64,000 nucleotides of DNA from Prevotella sp. P2-180. GTDB taxonomy: Bacteria > Bacteroidota > Bacteroidia > Bacteroidales > Bacteroidaceae. Location: contig NZ_NPJI01000112.1 of NCBI RefSeq assembly GCF_002251435.1, positions 1-64,000 of the forward strand. The letters run 5' to 3'. Within the stretch, counting starts at the first letter, position 1. Each line of letters opens with the position of its first letter. Below, one piece after another: positions 26,093 to 35,553 of this stretch. The notes beneath the pieces are model-generated. The model did not search any database, had not been told where the DNA came from, and saw only the letters and a list, made by a program, of their open reading frames with translations. Both the position numbers and the translations under genes were made by a program.

Positions 26093-27562
26093 ATGGATAA
26101 CGTTTCAGTAAAGAAAAACCTCTATCGGCTCACGCTGCCCATCTTCATCGACATCGCCCTCGTGATGCTTCTCGGAGCAGTCGACACGGTCATGCTCTCG
26201 CGCTACAGCGACAATGCGGTAGCGGCAGTAGGACTCGACAACCAGCTCATCTCGTTCGTCTTCCTCATCTACCAGTTTGTGTCGATGGGAGCCGCCATAC
26301 TCTGCGCCCAATACTATGGCGCAGGCTATCGCACTCGCTTCATGCAGATAGTAGGCATAGCAGTGGTTGTCAACACATTGCTCGGCTTATCGGTAAGCTG
26401 TGCCCTATGGCTTTGGGCAGAACCCATACTCACAGCCTTTGGTCTTAGGGAAGACCTCATGGCCGACGGAGTACGCTATCTTGAGATAGCCGGTTCGTTG
26501 TCGTTCTTGCAGGCCATCTCGCTCACGTTCAGTGCCTCACTGCGTTCTACTGGCAAGACCATAAAGCCCATGATGTCCACTGTGGCGGTAAACATACTGA
26601 ATATCCTCGGCAACTACGCCCTTATCTTCGGCCACTGGGGCTTCCCCGCCATGGGAGTGGAAGGTGCGGCATGGGCAACGGCAGGCAGCCGCCTCGCTTC
26701 GGCAGTCATCCTCGCCTGTTTCATGACAAGCGTATGGCGCACGTCGGTGAAGGAGAAGAAGACACTCAACCTCACTCCCCGCGGCATTGTTTTCCACACC
26801 CTCCGTGCCTCCTATTTCGTCATCAGTCTACCATTTAAGGTAGTGTTTCGTTCGGCGTCAGCCGCCCGCAGCATGTTGTCGTCCTATCGCCGCTATTTCA
26901 GCCCCTTCCCTTGGCAAGAGATAAAAACCCTCTCCCACATAGGCATCCCCGCCATGAGTGAGGAGATGTCATATTCACTGTCGCAGATAGTCATTACCTA
27001 TTTCATAAACCAGATAAGCACCGAAGCCCTCACCACTAAGGTATATTGTACTACCACCATCACCTTCGTCATCCTTTTCAGCACGAGCATTGTGCAGGGA
27101 GGCGACATCCTTGTTGGTCATTATATAGGTCAGCTGCGCTATCGTGCCGCCTACATCCTTGGCAACTATGTCTATCGCATGGGCACCATTCTCACGCTCA
27201 TTGTAGCAGCCATACTTGCAGCCTGCGGTCATACCCTCCTTTCATTACTCACCGACAATGCCTATATCATCACCACTGGCACTTGGATATTCCTCATTGA
27301 CTTTTTCCTGAGCTATGGCCGTGTGAAAAACATCTTTGCCTGCGGTACCCTTCGAGCCACAGGCGATGCCATCTATCCTGTGTGTGTAGGAGTCATCTGT
27401 CAGTGGTCGGTAGCGGTAGGCGTAGCCTGGCTTCTTGGCATTCCGTGTGGTTTTGGTTTGCTCGGCATTTGGTTTGCATTCTGTCTCGACGAAAATCTCC
27501 GTGGCATCATCCTCATGCGTCGTTGGCATTCGCTGAAATGGCGAGGCAAGGCCTTCGTGTAG
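26093..27562 (+). CDS. MATE family efflux transporter
   Basis: A 489-residue inner-membrane multidrug/toxin extrusion-type transporter with about 12 helices in two MatE halves. The first half starts LPIFIDIALVMLLGAVDTVM, with the conserved GLDNQLISFVFLIYQFVSMG. The second half begins near residue 290 with IGIPAMSEEMSYSLSQIVI. Such pumps exchange cations (H+ or Na+) for amphipathic drugs, flavins or metabolites. No substrate can be inferred. Single gene; the downstream 27585-27660 hairpin probably terminates it. Confidence 0.9.
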   Translation: MDNVSVKKNLYRLTLPIFIDIALVMLLGAVDTVMLSRYSDNAVAAVGLDNQLISFVFLIYQFVSMGAAILCAQYYGAGYRTRFMQIVGIAVVVNTLLGLSVSCALWLWAEPILTAFGLREDLMADGVRYLEIAGSLSFLQAISLTFSASLRSTGKTIKPMMSTVAVNILNILGNYALIFGHWGFPAMGVEGAAWATAGSRLASAVILACFMTSVWRTSVKEKKTLNLTPRGIVFHTLRASYFVISLPFKVVFRSASAARSMLSSYRRYFSPFPWQEIKTLSHIGIPAMSEEMSYSLSQIVITYFINQISTEALTTKVYCTTTITFVILFSTSIVQGGDILVGHYIGQLRYRAAYILGNYVYRMGTILTLIVAAILAACGHTLLSLLTDNAYIITTGTWIFLIDFFLSYGRVKNIFACGTLRATGDAIYPVCVGVICQWSVAVGVAWLLGIPCGFGLLGIWFAFCLDENLRGIILMRRWHSLKWRGKAFV

Positions 27563-27584
27563 GATAAGGGGCAAACCTTAATTT

Positions 27585-27660
27585 TTAAACCAAAGAGATA
27601 AAGAGTATTTGTATAATGATAGAGGTTAAACCTCTTTTCCTCTTTATCTCTTTGGTTTAA
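27585..27660. repeat. palindromic repeat unit 1 / probable terminator
   Basis: A 21-bp perfect inverted repeat (left arm 27585-27605, right arm 27640-27660, core AACCAAAGAGATAAAGAG) encloses an inner near-palindrome AGAGGTTAAACCTCT at 27621-27635. Related copies occur at 29624-29670 and 29691-29857. Placed after the MATE gene, it may also stop transcription. Confidence 0.8.
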
Positions 27661-27811
27661 ATAAATCCACGGCGACACCATGCGTCAATTTTGCCTCGTA
27701 AATGCTCCAAAAACTCCAGTTTTAGCCCCAAAATCGAGCTGATTTGGAAGGGTCATAGTTGGTAAATAAGTAGTGAGTGGGTATGAACTTACTGCTAACA
27801 CGGGGTAGTTA

Positions 27812-29407
27812 TTAGCGTGGCTTATAGGCAAAGTCATTTACGGTACCTGTTTCGGAAGAGAAACTGATGCCTACATTGTATATCTTGCGCTTGTCGGCGG
27901 CGTATGGCAGGGCGTAGCCCTTTTCGTCTATCTGTTTCAGGGCGATTTCGGCAGTGGAGTTGAGCTTGAACTCGAAGATATAGACATAGTCGGGACACTC
28001 CAACACGCAGTCGATGCGACCTTGGCTCGTCTCCTTTTCAATGTAGGTGTTGTATTTGCCGAGCAACTGGAGGATGAGATAGAAGGTGTACTGGAAATGG
28101 CGCTCACATTCCCTTGCGTCCTGCTTGCGCTGGAAGCGGTAGGAGATGTTGGAGAGGAAACCGGTCAGCTGGAGTTTGAATTTCTCGAGGTCACCCGCTT
28201 CCAACGAGTCGCTTACGTCGTTGAGCCACGTGGAAGGACTGCTTGTGTCGCCAAAGTAGTCGGACGACAATGCTGCCACCATTCCGCTGCGCACTTCCTC
28301 GTTGGGGAAGTCGAGCAGATAGGTGTCGCGTCGGCGGTTGTAGCCCTTTATGGTAAAATATCCGCTTTGGTAGATCATTGGCAGCGGCCTTTGTCTCGTT
28401 GCCTTGTAGTCAACAAACTCTGCGGCAGGGTATTCCTTGCCTGCCAGTTCGTTGATGTTCTCGTTGTTGTTAACCAAGAGGCGCATGAGGTATGTCGGGG
28501 TGCCGGTGGAGAACCAATAGTCCATAAATTTTCGTTTTTGGAAACAGTTCAATAAACTGAACGGATTGAACACATCAATCATTCCATCACTGAAATGGTA
28601 ACCGTCATATTTCCGTTTCAGCTTTTCTATTGTCTCTTCCTCTGTCATGCCGTTCATCTCACCAAGTTCCTTTATCTGATCCTTGAATACAGACAACAGT
28701 TCTTCTTTGGAGATGCCGCAAAGCGCATCGAAACGGGAGTCACAACTGATGTCATTAGGCTGGTTGAATCCGCTGAACACGCTGACCTGCGAGAACTTGG
28801 TCACTCCCGTCAGCAGCACAAACTGCAGATGCTTGTCCGTGAGTTTGAAAATGCTATAAAAGCCTTTAAGTATCTCACGGTTATAGTCCTCAAGAGTCTT
28901 TATATCTCCTCCGACAACAGGTGAGGGTATGCCAGTGTTCATCACGTCGAGCAGCGGCTTGTCGTATTCGTCGATAAGAACGACAACACGTCTGCCCGTC
29001 TTCTCGTGGGCTTTTTCGAAAACGTAAGCCAATCGGTCGCCATAGGTGTTGGCAAGCTCATCCTTACCATATTTTTCCTCACATTTTGCGATGAAGGTCT
29101 CAATGGTTTCCTTTAGCTCCATAGGCGAGGTGAAGTTCTTTCCGTTGAAGTCAATATGGAACACAGGATATTCCTTCCACTCCTTCTCCAGCGCGTCGAT
29201 GGCAAGACCGCGGAACAGTTCCTTGTGTCCGAGGAAATAGTTTTCGAGTGTGGAGACGAGCAGGCTCTTGCCGAAGCGGCGGGGGCGGCTTAGGAAGAAT
29301 ATCTTCCCCTTGCTGACAAGCTCATAAACCAATGCCGTCTTGTCAACATAGACATAACCATCCTCACGTATTTGCTCAAAGCTTTGTATTCCTATAGGGT
29401 ACTTCAT
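27812..29407 (-). CDS. AAA-ATPase-like protein with DUF1703 nuclease-like domain
   Basis: A 531-residue protein from ATG 29407. The N-terminal part (1-about 290) is an AAA-ATPase-like (PF09820 type) domain with Walker A-like FFLSRPRRFGKSLLVSTLENY near residue 36 and Walker B VVVLIDEYDKPLLD near 143. The C-terminal part (about 390-525) resembles the PD-(D/E)xK-like DUF1703 domain: GRIDCVLECPDYVYIFEFKL carries the D...E-x-K pattern. This family is highly expanded in Bacteroidetes and its role is unresolved. A mobile or defence link has been suggested. It is flanked by palindromic repeats. Confidence 0.88.
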   Translation of the reverse strand: MKYPIGIQSFEQIREDGYVYVDKTALVYELVSKGKIFFLSRPRRFGKSLLVSTLENYFLGHKELFRGLAIDALEKEWKEYPVFHIDFNGKNFTSPMELKETIETFIAKCEEKYGKDELANTYGDRLAYVFEKAHEKTGRRVVVLIDEYDKPLLDVMNTGIPSPVVGGDIKTLEDYNREILKGFYSIFKLTDKHLQFVLLTGVTKFSQVSVFSGFNQPNDISCDSRFDALCGISKEELLSVFKDQIKELGEMNGMTEEETIEKLKRKYDGYHFSDGMIDVFNPFSLLNCFQKRKFMDYWFSTGTPTYLMRLLVNNNENINELAGKEYPAAEFVDYKATRQRPLPMIYQSGYFTIKGYNRRRDTYLLDFPNEEVRSGMVAALSSDYFGDTSSPSTWLNDVSDSLEAGDLEKFKLQLTGFLSNISYRFQRKQDARECERHFQYTFYLILQLLGKYNTYIEKETSQGRIDCVLECPDYVYIFEFKLNSTAEIALKQIDEKGYALPYAADKRKIYNVGISFSSETGTVNDFAYKPR

Positions 29408-29623
29408 AATCAAGCATTTTTTTTATTTTTGCCGCAAAGATACATTATTAATTTCATTTCTCCAAAGAAAACCACAGTTTTTTATCTAAAACCCCTATAC
29501 CCACCACTCGCCCAGTCAGCTCCGCTCCCATCGCGCAGCCTCTGGGAGCGTGGGCGTCTCGCCTGCGGCCATAGCGAAGCCCCTCATTGCTGTAGGACAC
29601 TGACCTGTCCCCTGTCCTGTATT

Positions 29624-29857
29624 TAGTGATAGAGGTTAAACCTCTTTCCCTCTTTATCTCTTTGGTTTAAATAATACCCTTGATAGTTTTTTACCAAAGA
29701 GTTTAAGAGTTTAAGAGTATTTGTATAGTGATAGAGGTTGAATGCCAAGGCATTTAGAGCTTATAGAGAGCTGCGCAAAACCTCTTTTCCTCTGTCGCTT
29801 GCGACCTACTCCATCAACCAAAAAACTCTTTTCCTCTTTATCTCTTTGGTTTAAATT
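29624..29857. repeat. palindromic repeat units 2 and 3
   Basis: Two further relatives of the 27585-27660 repeat. At 29624-29670 the right half is kept (GTGATAGAGGTTAAACCTC then CTCTTTATCTCTTTGGTTTA). At 29691-29857 both arms exist but are separated by extra sequence and the left arm contains a duplicated GTTTAAGA. The whole 29408-30002 gap is non-coding and repeat-rich, including two GGACACTGxCCTGTCC blocks near 29597 and 29901. Confidence 0.7.
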
Positions 29858-29923
29858 ATTCAAAAATATAATCTCAAATGTTATAAAATTTTCAGGAGGC
29901 AGGACACTGCCCTGTCCCGTACA

Positions 29924-29968
29924 AAAAGCCTTCCGCCTGTGTTGTTATATGACACATGGCGGAAGGCT
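29924..29968 (-). terminator. terminator of the MFS gene
   Basis: AGCCTTCCGCC pairs with GGCGGAAGGCT around an interior ACAC/GTGT extension. On the minus strand the stem ends in a T run (CTTTTTG). Confidence 0.8.
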
Positions 29969-30002
29969 ATGAAACTTCACAATTGATTTTTATGTGTGGA
30001 TG

Positions 30003-31418
30003 TTATTTCTTGATGTTGGGGAGTTCAAGACCGTAGTTGTGCTTCTTGTCAATGAGTTTCAGATAGCCAGCCAGAAGCAGGGCCGCCACTCCGAAGCAGG
30101 CGAAGATGACGAGAGGCACGGTGTAGTTGTATGGTATGAACTCGGCACCAGATTCCTTCGCGGCAATGACTGCGGGATTGTCGGCGTTTGAACTTGCTAG
30201 AACGCTACCGATGAGCATTGGCACGAAGCAGAGACCGAAGTTCTGAACCCAGAAGATGAGACAGTAGGCACTGCCAAGCACCTTCTCGTCGATAATCTTC
30301 GGAACACTGGGCCAAAGGGCTGCGGGAACGAGGGCAAAGGAGATGCCGAGCAGCACGATGGTGGAGTAGGCTATGAGGTAGCTGTGGGTGGAAGGAAGCA
30401 CGAAGGCGAAGATGAGGTGACAGGCTATGAGAAGTATGGCTCCCCACATGAGCATAGTGGCTCCCTTGCCCTTATGGTCGAGATATGAACCGAGGAACGG
30501 GGTGATGACAGCGGCTCCGATAGGGAACCAACGGAAGATGTTGGAGGCGTCGGTGGGCGAGATGCCGTCGAGGTTGCACTGCAACATGTTGGCTCCGTAG
30601 CGCTGGAAGGGGAAGATGGCTGAATAGTAGAGCACGCAGAGGAGTGCCACTACCCAGAAGATGCGACTGGTGAGGATGTTTTTCAGGTCGGAAGCCTTGA
30701 ACTCCTCTTCGCCGTCGCCACCCTTGCCTGAGATGCCGAGCTGACGGTCAAGCTTGCGGTCCATGATGCAGAAGACGGTGAATGTGATGAGACCAATGAA
30801 CAGCAGGGCTGTGCAGAAGCCTACGGGCGCTGACACAGTGCCCATCTTGTCGGCAATGATGGGGGAAATGGAGAAAATGGCAAACACGCCTACGCGGGCT
30901 ATTGCCATCTCAAGACCCATGGCCAAGGCCATCTCCTTGCCCTTGAACCACTTGGCAATGGCCTTTGACACTGTTGTTCCCGCCATCTCGCAGCCGCAAC
31001 CGAAGATCATGAAGCCGAAAGAGGCGAGCTTGGCGCTTGCGGGCATGGTTGTCCACCAAGAGTCGAGCCACTGGGCGAGGCCTGTGCCTGCGAAAGAGTC
31101 GCTGATGGCGTAATATTTGATGCAGGCGCCGATGAACATCATGGAGGCTGAGAGCTCGCCTGTGAAGCGGATGCCGCACTTGTCGAGGATGATGCCTGCC
31201 ACGATGAGGAAGCCGAAGACGTTGAGAATGTACTCGCCGGCGGCGTAGGTGCCGAAGACGTCGGGACTCCAGCCGCGCTCTTGTTCGATGAGTGACTGAA
31301 GCGGTGACATCACGTCGACAAACATGTAGCCGAAGAACATCATCGAGGCTACGAGGACCAGGGCAGTCCATCGTGCGGCTGCGCTGTCGCTTAGTTTTTT
31401 CTGGATTATTTCTGTCAT
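30003..31418 (-). CDS. MFS transporter
   Basis: A 471-residue major-facilitator-family inner-membrane protein with about 12 helices. Typical features: first helix region WTALVLVASMMFFGYMFVDV, GEYILNVFGFLIVAGIILDKCGIR where the family has its G-x-x-x-D-R/K-x-G loop, and a long central loop (about 233-250) between halves. It resembles oxalate/formate or nitrate-type MFS members in general layout, but substrate is unknown. It forms no obvious operon. The S9 peptidase upstream is separated by 69 nt in the same direction. Confidence 0.85.
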   Translation of the reverse strand: MTEIIQKKLSDSAAARWTALVLVASMMFFGYMFVDVMSPLQSLIEQERGWSPDVFGTYAAGEYILNVFGFLIVAGIILDKCGIRFTGELSASMMFIGACIKYYAISDSFAGTGLAQWLDSWWTTMPASAKLASFGFMIFGCGCEMAGTTVSKAIAKWFKGKEMALAMGLEMAIARVGVFAIFSISPIIADKMGTVSAPVGFCTALLFIGLITFTVFCIMDRKLDRQLGISGKGGDGEEEFKASDLKNILTSRIFWVVALLCVLYYSAIFPFQRYGANMLQCNLDGISPTDASNIFRWFPIGAAVITPFLGSYLDHKGKGATMLMWGAILLIACHLIFAFVLPSTHSYLIAYSTIVLLGISFALVPAALWPSVPKIIDEKVLGSAYCLIFWVQNFGLCFVPMLIGSVLASSNADNPAVIAAKESGAEFIPYNYTVPLVIFACFGVAALLLAGYLKLIDKKHNYGLELPNIKK

Positions 31419-31487
31419 ATTTCTTTTATTTATTTAAGTTCTGAATGGGCTTAACCTTAAGAAGTTAAAGAAGTTAAGGAAGTCGCA

Positions 31488-33656
31488 TTACTTCAGCCAT
31501 CGGTCAAGCCAGTTGAAGAAGGTGCGCTGCCAGAGGACTCCGTTCTGGGGCTTCAGTACCCAGTGGTTCTCGTCGGGGAAGATGAGGAGCTCGGCGGGGA
31601 TGCCGTGCATGCGTGCTGCATTGAAGGCTCCCATGCCTTGGTTGTAGTTGATGCGATAGTCGAGCTCGCCGTGGATACAGAGTATTGGGGTGTCCCATTT
31701 GTCGATGAACTTATGTGGTGAGTTCTCGTAGGTGCGACGGGCGGAGTCGGTCTGACTCTTGTTCCAGTAGGCGTCGTCGTACTCCCAGTTGCTGAACCAT
31801 GCTTCTTCGGTATCGGTATACATCGACTCGAGGTTGAAGGCTCCGTCGTGGGATATGAAGCACTTGAAACGCTTGTCGTGATGACCGGCGAGATAGTATA
31901 CTGAGAAGCCGCCGAAGCTGGCTCCTACGGCTCCAAGACGGTCGCGGTCGACATAGGGAAGATTGTCGGCTGCATCGTCGATGGCTGCGAGATAGTCGCG
32001 CATGCACTGTCCTGTCCAGTCGCTGCTGACTGCCTCGTTCCACTCATGGCCGAAGCCGGGTAGACCGCGGCGGTTAGGTGCCACGATTACGTAGCCGTGG
32101 GCTGCCATGATCTGGAAGTTCCAGCGGTAGCTCCAGAACTGGCTTACAGGGCTTTGCGGGCCGCCTTCGCAGAAGAGCAGGGTGGGGTATTTCTTGTTTG
32201 GGTCGAAATTTGAAGGCAGGATAATCCATGTGAGCATGTCCTTGCCGTCGGTGGTCTTCACCCAACGCTTCTCTACCTTGCCGAACGAAAGTTGGGAGAG
32301 GATGTGGTCGTTTTCGCGGGTAACCTGTGTTATCACGGTTTTCTTCACATCCTTGCCAGGGGTGACGATGTAGATGTCGGTGGGCGCGGAGAAGCTCTGG
32401 CGTGTGGCGAGCAGCTTCTTGCCGTCGTTGGCGAGGGATACGCTGCCGTAGTCTGCCTCGTCGTCGGTAATCTGACGAACGGTGCCTTTCAGGTCTACCT
32501 GATACATATTGATGCATCCGTGCCATACGCCGATGAACGAGAGGGTCTTGGAGTCGGCATTCCAGCAGAATGCGTCGACGTTGGAGTCGAACGAGGTGCT
32601 GACATAGTTTTTCTCGCCTGTGGTGAGGTCGTAGACGCAAAGGCGGTTGAGGTCTGCCTCGTAGCCGTCGCGAGCCATAGACTGCCATGCCACATAGCGT
32701 CCGTCGGGCGAGAACTGTGGGTTCTGGTCGTAGCCAGGATTGTTTTTGAGGTTTTCTGGAGCGTTCACCGCCTGGTCTTTCAGTGTGTGTGCAGCAACCA
32801 CTTTTGGAGCCTTGTAGTCGGCTGGCTTGCAGAGGTTGCGTGTCTCGCGCGTACCTATATTATATAAATATATGTCGGAGTCGGTGGAGATGGCATAGTC
32901 GAGTCCTGTCTTCTTTCGGCATGTGTATGCTATAGATTTAGAGTCGGGGCTCCATGCCAGCTGTTCGATGCCGCCGAACGGTTCCATAGGGCACTCGTAG
33001 GGTTCTCCCTTCATGATGTCGTAGCCTTCGGTGATGCCATCGGCAGTGACCTCGGCGATGTATGGGTGCTGCTGGGTTTCAACATAGTGGTCCCAGTGTC
33101 GATACATGAGGTCGGTGACGCGGCGTCCTGTGGCTAGCGGCAGGTCGTCGGGGTTTTTCTTTATTATATCGTTGAAGGGTGAGGTTTTGACAAGTATTAC
33201 CTTTTGTCCGTCGGGTGAGAAGCGGAAGGCGTCTATTCCGGTCTTGTCGTGTGTGAGTTGTCGGCGGTCGGTGCCATCGGGATTCATCGACCATATTTGT
33301 CCTCCGGTAAGGAAGGCGATGCGTTGTCCTCCCTCAATCCATGTAGGGTCTGTTTCGTTTTTGGCACTTTTGGTCAGTTGTCGGCGGTTGTTGCCGTTTG
33401 CATCTACTATGCATATGACCTGATGTCCCTTGTTTGCCTTTACGCTGTAGTACCCCACCTGATAGACGATGTTTTTCCCGTCAGGTGCGGCTTCTGCTGA
33501 TGCGATGCGCCCCATCGCCCACAAGGCTTCGGGCGTCATAAGGTCGCTTTGCAGTTTGATGTTGTTTTTCCCGATGTTCACGTTCTCCTGTGCATTAGTA
33601 GGTGCAATAGCCGCGGCGATGGCTGCGGCTATTGCTAAGGTTCTTAAAATGTTCAT
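31488..33656 (-). CDS. S9 family serine peptidase (dipeptidyl-peptidase type)
   Basis: A 722-residue exported peptidase if started at ATG 33656. The signal MNILRTLAIAAAIAAAI is clean there, whereas the longer start would overlap yidC. The N-terminal half is a beta-propeller with WD40-like blocks (FSPDGQKVILVKT, FSPDGRYVAWQSM). The C-terminal alpha/beta-hydrolase has nucleophile GASFGGFSVYY near residue 578, Asp in HGELDYRIN and His in DENHW. It resembles DPP5/acylaminoacyl-peptidase-like S9 enzymes, which release dipeptides in the periplasm for amino acid feeding. It follows yidC closely. Confidence 0.88.
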   Translation of the reverse strand: MNILRTLAIAAAIAAAIAPTNAQENVNIGKNNIKLQSDLMTPEALWAMGRIASAEAAPDGKNIVYQVGYYSVKANKGHQVICIVDANGNNRRQLTKSAKNETDPTWIEGGQRIAFLTGGQIWSMNPDGTDRRQLTHDKTGIDAFRFSPDGQKVILVKTSPFNDIIKKNPDDLPLATGRRVTDLMYRHWDHYVETQQHPYIAEVTADGITEGYDIMKGEPYECPMEPFGGIEQLAWSPDSKSIAYTCRKKTGLDYAISTDSDIYLYNIGTRETRNLCKPADYKAPKVVAAHTLKDQAVNAPENLKNNPGYDQNPQFSPDGRYVAWQSMARDGYEADLNRLCVYDLTTGEKNYVSTSFDSNVDAFCWNADSKTLSFIGVWHGCINMYQVDLKGTVRQITDDEADYGSVSLANDGKKLLATRQSFSAPTDIYIVTPGKDVKKTVITQVTRENDHILSQLSFGKVEKRWVKTTDGKDMLTWIILPSNFDPNKKYPTLLFCEGGPQSPVSQFWSYRWNFQIMAAHGYVIVAPNRRGLPGFGHEWNEAVSSDWTGQCMRDYLAAIDDAADNLPYVDRDRLGAVGASFGGFSVYYLAGHHDKRFKCFISHDGAFNLESMYTDTEEAWFSNWEYDDAYWNKSQTDSARRTYENSPHKFIDKWDTPILCIHGELDYRINYNQGMGAFNAARMHGIPAELLIFPDENHWVLKPQNGVLWQRTFFNWLDRWLK

Positions 33657-33660
33657 AATC

Positions 33661-35544
33661 TTATTTTTTTTGTTGCTGTTCACGCAGTTTACGCAGTTCC
33701 TCCGCCTGTTTTTGCATGGCCTCTAGTCTTGCGGCCAGTCCGCTCTGCTTCTTTGGGTTTGCCTTGTTTTCCTTGTATTTTTCCTCAAGGATGGCGAGAA
33801 GCTTAGCGTCGTTGGTGGTTTTTCTGAGCACCCACATGATGGCTGCCGAGAAGAACAGTGAGATGAAATAGTAGAAGTTGAGTCCTGCTGCATAGTCGTT
33901 GAACATGAAGAAGAACATGAGCGGCATGAGATACATCATCCACTGCATCATCTTCATCTGTTCAGCCTGCTGTCCCACCATTTGGTCTTTCTGCTGGCGC
34001 ATGCTCATGACAGAGTATAGGATGTTTGCCACACAGAAGAGAATACAGGTGAGGCTCAGGTGGTCGCCAATGAGCCAGATGTTTGTGCCCCATTCGATGA
34101 TCGGGTCGTAGGTGGAGAGGTCGTCAATCCACAGGAAGCTCTGTCCGCGCAGTTGAATGGCGTTGGGCACGAAGTTGAACATGGCTACCCAGATAGGCAA
34201 CTGGATGAGCATCGGCAGACATCCTCCGAGCGGGCTTACTCCATATTGGGAGTAGAGCTGCATCATGGCCTGCTGCTTCATCATTTGGTCTTCGGGTTTG
34301 TTGTATTGCTTTGTGGCCTCGTCGAGTTTTGGTTTGAGCACTCTCATCTTGGCTGAGCTCATATAGCTTTTCTTCACCAGCGGATAGGTGATGGCCTTAA
34401 GAAGCATGGTGATGAGAATGAGGACTATGCCCATGTTGAAACCCCAAGAGGTGAGCCAGTCGAAGACGTAGATGGTGAACCAGCGGTTGATGAGTCGCAC
34501 GATAGGCCATCCAAGGTAAACGAGCTGCTGCATGTCGAGATTCTTGTCGAATGAGCATTCGTCGTCAACGGCTTTCAGGGCCTGGAAGTCATTAGGACCG
34601 AAATAGAGTTCGAATTCAGAGGGATTGTTGCCAGTAGGGTCGAAGTCGGTTTTAAACTTAGCCTGATACTGTTTGAGATAGCCAGAGCCCTTTTCCATCG
34701 GGATGCTTGACAGAAGTGAGTTCTTTGCGATGTCTCCCTTCGGGATGAGCACTGTGCTGAAGAACTGGTCTTTGAAGGCGAGCCAGTCGATGGCAAACTC
34801 CATTGGTTCGTCGATGATTTTCTCTGTCTCGTTGATGTAGTCGGAGTCGTCGTCCTTTTCCTTGTATGTGAGAGTGGCATAGCGTCCCTCGAAGGTGTAT
34901 CCCTTTTCCTGCTGTCGGCATTTACCGTTCCACTCGATGTCCATCTGCTTATAGTTAGGCGCGAAGATGCCGTCGAGTCCCTTTGCCTGCAGCGAGAGGT
35001 TTACGAGGTAGTTGCTGCCGAGACGGTAGTTGAGTGTCAGTTCACCGCCGTTGCCTGCCTTAGCCGTGAGTGTGAGAGTGGAGTCGGTAGCGTTTGACGG
35101 TTCGAAATAGAGGTCTTGTGTGATGATGTTCATCTCTTTTCCTGCGAGCATGAAGTTAAGGCTTTGCTCGTTGTCGGAGAAGAGGGTGAGGTCATCGGCA
35201 CCGCTACGGTCCTTGAATCCGAAGAGGGTGACAGAAGCCACGTATCCGCCTTTGGTGTCGACGGTAAGGCGCAGCTTCTTGTTCTTCAGCGTGAATTTCT
35301 GGCTTTTTCCGCTGAGGGCAGAGTGGAAGAGGGCGGTGGTGTCTGCCAATGCAGCCTTTACCTTTGCCTTCTTGGCAGATGCCGCAGCTTTCTGCTGTTG
35401 GTCAGCCTTCTGTTTAAGTACATTCTCAATCGAGTCTTGTTTTCTCTGAGCGTTTATCTGTTCTTCCGAAGGCTGGTTATACCATGAGAAGCCAAAGAGA
35501 ATGGCTGCCATAAGGATGAATCCGATAATAGTGTTTTTGTTCAT
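33661..35544 (-). CDS. yidC: membrane protein insertase YidC
   Basis: YidC/Oxa1 insertase of 627 residues, of Gram-negative type: an N-terminal helix (TIIGFILMAAILFGFSW), a large periplasmic beta-sandwich domain (about 80-350), then the insertase core with five helices (from about 370; SYMSSAKMRVLKPKLDEATKQ is the cytoplasmic hairpin). The C-tail is long and basic with Gln/Lys-rich sequence ending REQQQKK, probably helping ribosome binding. It lies 9 nt downstream of pyrG, an arrangement common in Bacteroidetes. Confidence 0.95.
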   Translation of the reverse strand: MNKNTIIGFILMAAILFGFSWYNQPSEEQINAQRKQDSIENVLKQKADQQQKAAASAKKAKVKAALADTTALFHSALSGKSQKFTLKNKKLRLTVDTKGGYVASVTLFGFKDRSGADDLTLFSDNEQSLNFMLAGKEMNIITQDLYFEPSNATDSTLTLTAKAGNGGELTLNYRLGSNYLVNLSLQAKGLDGIFAPNYKQMDIEWNGKCRQQEKGYTFEGRYATLTYKEKDDDSDYINETEKIIDEPMEFAIDWLAFKDQFFSTVLIPKGDIAKNSLLSSIPMEKGSGYLKQYQAKFKTDFDPTGNNPSEFELYFGPNDFQALKAVDDECSFDKNLDMQQLVYLGWPIVRLINRWFTIYVFDWLTSWGFNMGIVLILITMLLKAITYPLVKKSYMSSAKMRVLKPKLDEATKQYNKPEDQMMKQQAMMQLYSQYGVSPLGGCLPMLIQLPIWVAMFNFVPNAIQLRGQSFLWIDDLSTYDPIIEWGTNIWLIGDHLSLTCILFCVANILYSVMSMRQQKDQMVGQQAEQMKMMQWMMYLMPLMFFFMFNDYAAGLNFYYFISLFFSAAIMWVLRKTTNDAKLLAILEEKYKENKANPKKQSGLAARLEAMQKQAEELRKLREQQQKK

Positions 35545-35553
35545 TATTGTAAA

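Noticed and set aside
28022..28555. A 177-codon plus-strand frame
   Set aside because: Lies antisense inside the AAA-ATPase-like gene, which has clear Walker motifs. Composition typical of a shadow frame.
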